From assembly GCA_965247065.1 (NCBI GenBank), contig CBDFGN010000006.1:2542001-2606000 (forward strand): a DNA stretch of 64,000 bases. The letters run 5' to 3'. Of the stretch, positions 55,481 to 62,281 are shown in pieces. Within the stretch, counting starts at the first letter, position 1. Each line of letters begins with the position of its first letter. The notes under the pieces were generated by a model. That model was not told the origin of the DNA, did not search any database, and saw only the letters and a list, made by a program, of their open reading frames with translations. The position numbers were made by a program, and so were the translations under genes. This DNA is from CBDFGN01 sp965247065. GTDB lineage: Bacteria; Bacteroidota; Bacteroidia; Cytophagales; Cyclobacteriaceae.

Positions 55481-55509
55481 CAGTTGTAAAAAAACTTGAG
55501 GAGTAAACC

Positions 55510-55701
55510 TTAAATTACTTTAACGTTTACTGCGTTTAGTCCTTTTCTACCTTCCTGTAGTTCAAATTCCACGGAATCGCCATCACGAATTTGGTCAATT
55601 AATCCAGAAATGTGTACAAAGTGTTCCTTGTTTGTGTCTTCTTCAGCAATAAATCCAAATCCTTTGGATTCATTGAAGAACTTTACAGTGCCTTTATTCA
55701 T
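55510..55701 (-). CDS. Cold-shock domain protein (CspA family), paralogue 2
   Basis: 63 residues, same length and start/stop phase as the copy at 41287; differs at about ten positions (for example 'SKGFGFIA' and 'EHFVHISG' RNP motifs). Complete OB fold. A -7 box (TACCTTTG) is 23-30 bp upstream and a strong terminator downstream. The two genes are a recent duplicate pair in opposite orientation, or ancient paralogues under strong selection. Confidence 0.96.
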   Translation of the reverse strand: MNKGTVKFFNESKGFGFIAEEDTNKEHFVHISGLIDQIRDGDSVEFELQEGRKGLNAVNVKVI

Positions 55702-55723
55702 TATTACATTTAAATTTAGATCG

Positions 55724-55731
55724 CAAAGGTA
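55724..55731 (-). promoter_or_regulatory. -7 box of cold-shock gene 2
   Basis: TACCTTTG on the minus strand (55731..55724) matches TAnnTTTG exactly; no TTTG at the expected -33 position. Confidence 0.5.
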
Positions 55732-55779
55732 GCAAAATGCTGTGTCATCTGATTATCTGATGGCCAAAATTTTATCAAC

Positions 55780-56253
55780 ATGATGAGTCCGCAAGTAATA
55801 TTCGTATTGCAAATTGGTTTGAGCTTGTTAGTCTTTGGTTTACTGGCTAAGTGGCTGCTGGCTCCTTGGTTGGCGAATAAGTCACAACGCGACGCGTTAT
55901 TCTGGATCACTCTACCGCATGCGTTTCGCTACATGGGCATGGTCTTTCTTGTACCTGGCGTGGTGGCGCAACCACTCCCAGACCATTTTGCGATACCCGC
56001 GGCGTATGGGGATTTGTTGACGAGTATCCTCGCGCTGTTAGTGCTGATCTTGCTTCGAACAGGATTTAAGGGCGCAATGGGGTTGCTGTGGCTCTTCAAC
56101 GTTGTTGGTACGGTCGACTTGCTCAATGCGTTACGTCATGTGGATGTAGTACAAAACTTTGGAGCAGTTTGGTACATACCGACGTTATACGTGCCACTAC
56201 TTCTGGTGACACATTTCATGATTTTTGTCCGGCTGTTTAGAAGGAAGAAATAA
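55780..56253 (+). CDS. Small integral membrane protein
   Basis: 157 residues (ATG 55780 or 55783). Four to five hydrophobic helices: 'VIFVLQIGLSLLVFGLLAKW', 'FRYMGMVFLVPGVV', 'YGDLLTSILALLVLILLRTG', 'WYIPTLYVPLLLVTHFMIFV', with conserved-looking polar residues 'HAFRY' and 'NVVGTVDLLNA' inside helices. No family name. Divergent from cold-shock gene 2, leaving an 80-bp shared promoter region. Confidence 0.72.
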   Translation: MMSPQVIFVLQIGLSLLVFGLLAKWLLAPWLANKSQRDALFWITLPHAFRYMGMVFLVPGVVAQPLPDHFAIPAAYGDLLTSILALLVLILLRTGFKGAMGLLWLFNVVGTVDLLNALRHVDVVQNFGAVWYIPTLYVPLLLVTHFMIFVRLFRRKK

Positions 56254-56501
56254 TCCAGACAGTAATTGATGCTCTCCTGGTGCCTGACCAGGATGGGCTT
56301 AGCCATCTCCTGACATTGGTAAACCTCTCCAGTCATTTACCCACAACAGCCTTACGGCAAAGTATCTTTCTTCATTCGTTTATAAATCTGTAAATGCCAA
56401 GGACCTTACTTCCCTAATGACCACCCCTTTTGTGCCAAGCGATCTACAAGCCCGAATACCATCCAATTTTAATGATCAGTTATTGATTTAACTGATTTTT
56501 T

Positions 56502-56876
56502 CTATTTCACCGCCGGTTCGGCTTTGTTAAACATATATCTGGCAATTTTCCAGGCTCCATTTGCTTTCTGGAAAACAAATAGCTCCCTATTCTTCTCGGG
56601 AGCATTAATACCAGCTGCAAGGACCTTTACCTCTCCTTCAGATGCGGTTTTCGCGTAGGCCAGGTCACCATCTATCTCAATCTCATCAATTTGAAATTGG
56701 ATCGAAAGCTGGATGGTGTTAAACACGTGTGTATAAGAGGCTCTTATTTCCTGAGTACCTGTCGCGATGGGCGCTTCGCCAGGCATAAACACCCCATCGT
56801 CGGCATACAGGGCAACTGAGAAATTTTCGCAAATGAGGTAATAAATGATTTTGGTACCCTGCTTAAGGCTGAGCAT
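56502..56876 (-). CDS. NTF2-like (SgcJ/DUF4440-type) protein, N-terminus probably lost
   Basis: 124 residues as an open frame. The core 'ALYADDGVFMPGEAPIATG' (about 22-40), 'IQFQIDEIEIDGDLAYAKT' and 'ELFVFQKANGAWKIARYMFN' matches the SgcJ/EcaC NTF2 family. Family members have about 25 residues of helix before 'YADDG'; here the preceding 'MLSLKQGTKIIYYLICENFS' does not resemble it, so the original first helix has been replaced or scrambled. Possibly a pseudogene. Confidence 0.68.
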   Translation of the reverse strand: MLSLKQGTKIIYYLICENFSVALYADDGVFMPGEAPIATGTQEIRASYTHVFNTIQLSIQFQIDEIEIDGDLAYAKTASEGEVKVLAAGINAPEKNRELFVFQKANGAWKIARYMFNKAEPAVK

Positions 56877-57201
56877 GCTGACGCTTTGGATACTTCGGAA
56901 CTTGAACCGTTATTACTACTTAGAAGATTTTATCAAAAGAAAATTGATGCAGCAATTCATAAAAATAGGTCTAAGAGGGGATGCGTAGTCTCAAGTCTTT
57001 GTCAGGAATTGGCCGACAAGTATGACGATCCGTCAGATTACTTTGCGAAACGGAACGCTCCGGTGTCACCCACAGGGAACATTACCTCTTCACTACGCTC
57101 GCCCAGTTGGGCCTGGACTGAAATGCCGCTTAAACCGTTTGACCTTTTTCAAATTTAAACCAAAAAAATAGAAACTATGCCAGCAACATCTTGTCTTTAC
57201 T

Positions 57202-57251
57202 TTAGGAGTAGACCCCTCAAAAGACATTAGGAGTAGACTCCTCACAAGGTG
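57202..57251 (+). repeat. Imperfect 25-bp tandem duplication
   Basis: Two units beginning TTAGGAGTAGAC (57202-57226 and 57227-57251), differing at several positions. Confidence 0.7.
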
Positions 57252-57330
57252 GGAGTTGATATTTGCTAACAAAGATACCTTTCTAATCTCCTATTCTGGA
57301 GATGCTTTAGAATGGGTAATAGGTAATTAG
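57252..57330 (+). pseudogene. C-terminal scrap of an unknown gene with its terminator
   Basis: One frame reads 'WELIFANKDTFLISYSGDAL' then 'EWVIGN' and ends at TAG 57328-57330, directly at the base of a rho-independent terminator. The coding-like tail begins right after the 25-bp tandem duplication; nothing upstream is recognisable. Confidence 0.4.
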
Positions 57331-57359
57331 GTGCAGGCTGGGGAGTCTGCACCTTTTTT
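57329..57359 (+). terminator. Rho-independent terminator
   Basis: 8-bp stem AGGTGCAG (57329-57336) / CTGCACCT (57347-57354), 10-nt loop, then TTTTT. Confidence 0.8.
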
Positions 57360-57602
57360 ATCATGTTTCATACTGGATCTCTCTCCTGAAGGCAATCAAC
57401 AATGCCCTCAAGTTCTCCAAACGCACTATTGGGAAAAGTCCTTTCAAACCAGATCTTCTTATTGGGGCGGAGGATGCTCATATTTACCAGTATCAAAGGA
57501 ATTTGAACAAATGAAAAGACTTGGCGGGTTTACGACATCGTCGATGATCCTAAATTTGATGGAGGAGGACGAAACTGTTAATCATGGAAATACATTTCAG
57601 GA

Positions 57603-58124
57603 ATGAAGAAGGTTATGGTCCGTCAATGTGACAACACTGAATTTGGGGTGATATATAAGATTATTAATGACGCTGCTCAGGCCTATAAAGGAGTTATCCC
57701 TAGCGACTGTTGGAAAGAGCCTTATATGTCAAAAGATGAACTAGCTTATGAAATCGATGAAGGTGTGGAGTTTTGGGGGTGTGAAGAAGACGGTGAGCTG
57801 GTTGGTGTGATGGGGATTCAACACCTTGAAGAGGTGACCCTAATCCGGCACGCTTATGTTCGTACCGCCAACCAAAATCAGGCTATAGGAGAAAAGCTGC
57901 TGTACTTTCTTCGAAAGCAAACTAATCTTCCAATCTTAATTGGTACTTGGGCTGATGCTTTGTGGGCAATTCGTTTCTACGAGAAACATGGTTACCGATT
58001 GACCTCAACGGAAGCAAAGGACAGGTTGCTCAAAAAATATTGGTCGGTTTCCCAACGACAAATCGAAACCTCAGTAGTACTTGCAGACCAGTTGGGCTTT
58101 CGTAAACTTGACCTTGATTTCTAG
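57603..58124 (+). CDS. GNAT-family N-acetyltransferase
   Basis: 173 residues, about normal for the family. 'VRQCDNTEFGVIYKIINDAA' (strand 1/helix 1), 'EFWGCEEDGELVGVMGIQHL' (central strands), 'RHAYVRTANQNQAIGEKLLY' (motif A; the Q/R-x-x-G-x-A loop for acetyl-CoA is relaxed), 'ALWAIRFYEKHGYRL' (motif B). Substrate unknown. A remnant of a second, different GNAT lies 180 bp downstream. Confidence 0.86.
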   Translation: MKKVMVRQCDNTEFGVIYKIINDAAQAYKGVIPSDCWKEPYMSKDELAYEIDEGVEFWGCEEDGELVGVMGIQHLEEVTLIRHAYVRTANQNQAIGEKLLYFLRKQTNLPILIGTWADALWAIRFYEKHGYRLTSTEAKDRLLKKYWSVSQRQIETSVVLADQLGFRKLDLDF

Positions 58125-58299
58125 CTGCAGATTGCTTTGTGGGCTAAGAAAATGACAATCATCCTGTTCGTAGTGATCACTTCCCTTCCATCCTTTTCCT
58201 GTTTCAAAATCCGTTATTTTCCTAACTTTAGGACACCATTAGGCGTTATTCGCTGGTCCCCGTTGGACGATATTACCTGGCCCCCGTTGGGCAGTTCCA

Positions 58300-58460
58300 T
58301 CCATTCCAAGCAAATCAATTCAGAGGTCAGTGTAACAGCAAGAAGGTTTTTTGAGAAAGTTGGTTTCTAAATTGATAGGGAAAATAGCATTTCCTTGAGA
58401 GGAGTTGCGATAAGGAACTATGAAATAGTAAAGGAACTGAATTTGCCAGAGCACAAATGA
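58300..58460 (+). pseudogene. C-terminal fragment of a second GNAT acetyltransferase
   Basis: One frame reads 'NSEVSVTARRFFEKVGF-[TAA]-IDRENSISLRGVAIRNYEIV' then 'KELNLPEHK' and TGA at 58458. 'SVTARRFFEKVGF' and 'RGVAIRNYEIVKEL' are the motif-B and C-terminal strand of a GNAT subgroup; the stop replaces a residue that is often Q or K. No N-terminal half is recognisable upstream. Confidence 0.6.
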
Positions 58461-58607
58461 TGGATGAAATTGGGACGAAACTTTTGATTCTCCATATCCT
58501 TTCCTTTTCAGTTTAGATGTATCCAGCCATTCAGCCAGGTCATATTTCGCCCTGTTGCGGCAAAAGCCGATCAATTCACCTACCTTTGCCGGTTTTAACA
58601 AGAATAT

Positions 58608-59876
58608 ATGACTTTCAAAGATCTAAAAATTATAGAACCTATCCTGCAAGCCCTCAGGGCCGAAGGCTATACCCAACCCACCCCGGTACAGCAACAATCC
58701 ATTCCGATCCTGCTGCGGGGCAAGGACCTTCTCGGATGCGCCCAAACGGGTACCGGTAAAACGGCTGCTTTTGCCATTCCGATCCTGCAGCACCTTTATC
58801 TTGACCGGCAGCGGAATAATGGCCGGCGCAAGATCAGAGCGCTCATTGTCACACCTACACGGGAATTGGCGATCCAGATAGCAGACAGTTTTAAGGTCTA
58901 CGGGCAATTTACCGGAATCACCAATACCGTCATTTTCGGCGGGGTCAAACAGGGCGCCCAAACCCTTGCCCTTCGCAAAGGCGTTGACATCCTGGTCGCG
59001 ACACCTGGACGGCTGCTGGATCTGATGAACTAGGGCTTTATTACCTTGAGCGACGTCAAGTACTCGGTGCTGGACGAAGCCGACCGGATGCTCGATATGG
59101 GCTTCATCTATGACATTCGCAAGATCATCGCTAAATTACCGGCGGAACGCCAGTCACTATTCTTTTCGGCGACTATGCCTCCCGATATCGTGGAATTGTC
59201 GCGTAAGATCCTGGGCAACCCGGAGAAGGTGACGGTAAGGCCTGAGCAAAAGACTGCCGAGAAAGTGGAACAAGCAGTGTATTTCGTGAGCAAGAAGGCT
59301 AAACCAAAGTTACTGATCCATCTTTTGCAGACCGAGGGTGTCGCTTCCGCATTAGTCTTTTCGCGGACTAAGCACGGCGCGAACAAGATCGTCAGAGTCC
59401 TGGGGAAGGCCAACATCAACGCCGATGCCATTCACGGCAACAAATCCCAGGTCGCCCGTCAACAAGCGCTGGGCAATTTCAAAAGCGGCCACACCAACAT
59501 CCTTGTCGCCACCGACATCGCCGCCCGTGGCATCGATGTGGAGGAATTGTCCCATGTGATCAATTACGACCTGCCGAACATTCCCGAAACCTACATCCAC
59601 CGCATCGGTCGGACCGCACGGGCTAGTGCCAGCGGAATTGCCCTGTCGTTTTGTGATACCGAGGAAAAGGCTTACCTGCTGGAGATCCAGAAGCTGATTG
59701 ATCAGAAAATCCCGGTAGTAGCGGAACACCCGTTTCTTGATGACGGCGTTGAAGAAACTCTTAAAAGTCCGGCCAAGCCACAAAGGTCGCCGCACCAGCC
59801 GCGGTCTGCAAACCCGGGTGTTAGCGGCGGAAACAACATTCGCCGGAAGCGCCGCTATTGGCAAAAACGGGGATAG
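58608..59876 (+). pseudogene. rhlE: RhlE-type DEAD-box RNA helicase with in-frame TAG
   Basis: 423 codons in one frame, interrupted by TAG at 59031-59033 (codon 142). Motifs in order: Q motif 'YTQPTPVQQQSIP', I 'AQTGTGKT', Ia 'PTREL', Ib 'TPGRLLDLMN-[stop]-GF', II 'LDEADRML', III 'SATMP', IV 'ALVFSRTKHG', V 'VATDIAARGIDV', VI 'HRIGRTARA', then a basic C-terminal tail. The usual residue at the stop is Q (CAG), so CAG to TAG is inferred. RhlE helicases help ribosome assembly at low temperature. The 5' product would hold only half of RecA domain 1. Confidence 0.9.
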
Positions 59877-60401
59877 TCAGTTGATACCAATTCCTCCGCT
59901 ATATTCTCTAGCCAGTTCTATCTGGGTTAGAGGTAGTCGGCCGATAAGAAGAAAACTTGCGATAAGCCCCAATAGCCTTTTCTTCACACTATCACCTAAT
60001 ATTCCTAACTTTCCTCACCTAAACCAGCACAATGCCCGAACCCTCCCGTCAACTAGCTGCCATGGGAACAAAATGTCAAACTCAAAGCACAAAATCCTAA
60101 ATAAATCACAAATGTTAAATCCAAAACCACCACGATCATTATGATTGAAATCCATCAATTGGTTTTAGTCCTCCGTTGGCAAAGTGGCTGGATAAGGTCG
60201 GATTTGCCGAAGTGATCTTAAAAGAAGCATTCTTTCCGCTTTAGTCCTCTACCCAGTTGTGCAACCTCAATCACAATTACAACCACAATCACAAAAACAA
60301 CTGCAATCACAATATGGGCCCTCAATTGCTTTTGAATTAGAGCTGGCAAGTATGTATTTTTATAAAAGATCTACCTGGGTATTGGTTGTAAAAGGATTTA
60401 G
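59877..60401. other. Gene-free interval (525 bp) with debris and a C/A-rich tract
   Basis: A short frame near 60152-60243 reads 'PLAKWLDKVGFAEVILKEAF', similar to a methyltransferase C-terminus, too little to support. 60262-60311 is a C/A-rich tract (CAATCACAA...), the complement of the GT-rich tracts near 21.9 and 25.7 kb. Confidence 0.45.
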
Positions 60402-61142
60402 ATGTTCAGTTCAAAGGTCGACATGCCAACTGAAGATTTTCCCCAGCTTGTCTTCAAACTGTGGCAGGGCCTGAACTGTAAATCGAATGTTCGAGTGATG
60501 TTGGTTGTTCTTCCTCTGGTGCTTTCTTTTGGCTCGAAGACTCATTCTATGAGTTCTGTTGATTCCACAGCAACCATCGACTGTGAGACCATATACGTTG
60601 TGAGCCATGGCTGGCACTCTGGCATCATACTAAACCGCAGCGATCTGATCGCCTTAGTGCCATCCCTGACGGAGTCCCTCCGAGAGGAGGAGTTTGTGGA
60701 GATCGGTTGGGGAGATGAGCGTTTTTATCAGGCTCAGACAGTTACACCCGGAATGGCTGTGCGAGCAGCCTTTTGGCCCACTTCAACTGTCCTTCACGTT
60801 GTGGCTTTCCGGGGACCACCGAGTAGTTATTTTTCAGGGCATGAGGTTGTTGAACTGCCGACTTCAAAAGCTGAGTACCGTGAGCTAGTGGCGTTTGTGG
60901 CGGCCAGCTTTGCCCGGACTTCACATGGAGCTGTAATCCGGTTTGGACCAGGATTATATGGAGACAGTTGGTTCTATAGCGCGGAGGGTGCCTTTTCCGT
61001 CTGGAATAATTGCAATACTTGGGTTGCGAAAGCCATTGAAAAGACAGGATATCCGATCTCCGGCAGAAGGACCGTAACTGCACAAGGTTTGTTCTCCCAG
61101 CTCCAAGGGAACAGCGAAATGGAATGTGACTCTGCGTACTAA
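60402..61142 (+). CDS. DUF2459 (TIGR02117-type) protein
   Basis: 246 residues as an open frame; internal starts at 60423 and 60498 are possible, the last beginning a hydrophobic segment 'MLVVLPLVLSFGS'. Family signature: 'IYVVSHGWHSGIILNRSDL' (about 67-85), 'FVEIGWGDERFYQAQ' (about 107), 'AEGAFSVWNNCNTWVAKAI' (about 205, catalytic-like Cys) and a C-terminal 'TAQGLFSQL'. The family has an NlpC/P60-like cysteine-histidine arrangement and unknown function; an envelope location is likely. Confidence 0.85.
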   Translation: MFSSKVDMPTEDFPQLVFKLWQGLNCKSNVRVMLVVLPLVLSFGSKTHSMSSVDSTATIDCETIYVVSHGWHSGIILNRSDLIALVPSLTESLREEEFVEIGWGDERFYQAQTVTPGMAVRAAFWPTSTVLHVVAFRGPPSSYFSGHEVVELPTSKAEYRELVAFVAASFARTSHGAVIRFGPGLYGDSWFYSAEGAFSVWNNCNTWVAKAIEKTGYPISGRRTVTAQGLFSQLQGNSEMECDSAY

Positions 61143-61470
61143 CGCCCCAGCTAACGGCTAAGAAATCTTTCTATTAATGGCAACCCCGGTCCGATCAAAT
61201 CATGGACCAAAGTTCGGCCATTAGGTTGCGTACTCTAGGGTGTGAGGAGAGATTGGACGACACGAAAGTTGCCTTTGGACTTAAAATGGAAATCTGAAAA
61301 GTTGGGCAGAGGATGGAAAAATAAGGGTTCCGATATTTTGTTGCCCTGTTATTGCCAGTTCTGAGGCACCAACTTTTGAAGCACCAACTATTAAAGAATT
61401 GTTTTTACCGGGAAAGTGGTAATTTGGAGTTGTCTGGTTATGCATGACGGTTTAGACGCGTCCTGTAATT
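61143..61470. other. Gene-free interval (328 bp)
   Basis: No supported gene. Contains an imperfect 15-bp tandem duplication GAGGCACCAACTTTT / GAAGCACCAACTATT (61363-61377, 61378-61392). Confidence 0.45.
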
Positions 61471-61788
61471 ATGAGCGGAAATATTGAAACAAAGTCCAAT
61501 TCCGAAAAAGATTTATACATATTTCTGTTAAGTCTAGCTAGTCTACTGTATTTCACCTTCTTATTTCTAAACGCCTATCTCTTAAAATATGATTTTTTCA
61601 TAATAGGTTTTTTTCGGGAAATACTTACACTACCTTTTATGCTAGGCACTTTGGTACTTTTTGTTTTTGCGTTAAAATCCGTTTTTTCCCAAAAAATTTC
61701 AGTAAAAAACTATTCTATATGGTCACTGCTTATCCTATCTATCATCATAATCATAACATTGGGTTCTTTTTTTGTTCCAGGCTTATAA
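61471..61788 (+). CDS. Small three-helix membrane protein
   Basis: 105 residues: hydrophilic start 'MSGNIETKSNSEKD', then helices 'LYIFLLSLASLLYFTFLFLN', 'EILTLPFMLGTLVLFVFALK' and 'SIWSLLILSIIIIITLGSFF'. AT-rich. Clear membrane protein; no family recognised. Confidence 0.65.
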   Translation: MSGNIETKSNSEKDLYIFLLSLASLLYFTFLFLNAYLLKYDFFIIGFFREILTLPFMLGTLVLFVFALKSVFSQKISVKNYSIWSLLILSIIIIITLGSFFVPGL

Positions 61789-62281
61789 TTAATAACTACC
61801 ACGAATCGAGGTAGACGGCCCCGATTAATAATAATCGGGTGCGCCTCTCACTTTTATCTGCCGAACTGAAAATGGAGGACTTTCTCGAACGAAGGATGTA
61901 CGATTCATGTTGGCCTAGAGAAGAGTTGTTTTCCCTGGCGCCATGTTATCAATGATCTCTCAGGGGCGATTCGTGCTTCGGTTCGGGGACATCTTCCTTA
62001 ATGGATTCCCAGAAATGAATTTGGATTACTGAAATGGGACATTGGCTGATCAAAGTTTAAGCCAGCGATCTATTCAAGACATACCGGTTAATATTTCGTG
62101 GTGCCGTCCAGGGACAATTTCAAGTCCACAAAAAGAAATAATTTATATCAAATTTCGAATTCCAGGAAAAACGTTTCGCCCCAAGTATAAAAAATCTCCG
62201 TAGGGCGCTTTTATTAGCGGTGGTTTTGCCTTGGAAAGGCCGAGGGCAGTTCCGGAAACTACCAAATTCATTTCACCAACA
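61789..62281. other. Gene-free interval (493 bp)
   Basis: No coding frame, clear repeat or terminator seen. Confidence 0.4.

Noticed and set aside
56886..57158. Plus-strand frame of 90 codons
   Set aside because: Partly protein-like ('LADKYDDPSDYF') but with no start context, no recognisable family, and adjacent to scrambled sequence.
57331..57606. Plus-strand frame overlapping the GNAT start
   Set aside because: Begins inside a terminator hairpin and shows no domain-like pattern.
13828..59033. TAG recoded as a sense codon
   Set aside because: Many intact genes here end in TAG (for example 6340, 12414, 30837), the interrupted codons would need both W and Q, and other broken genes have TAA, TGA or frameshifts.
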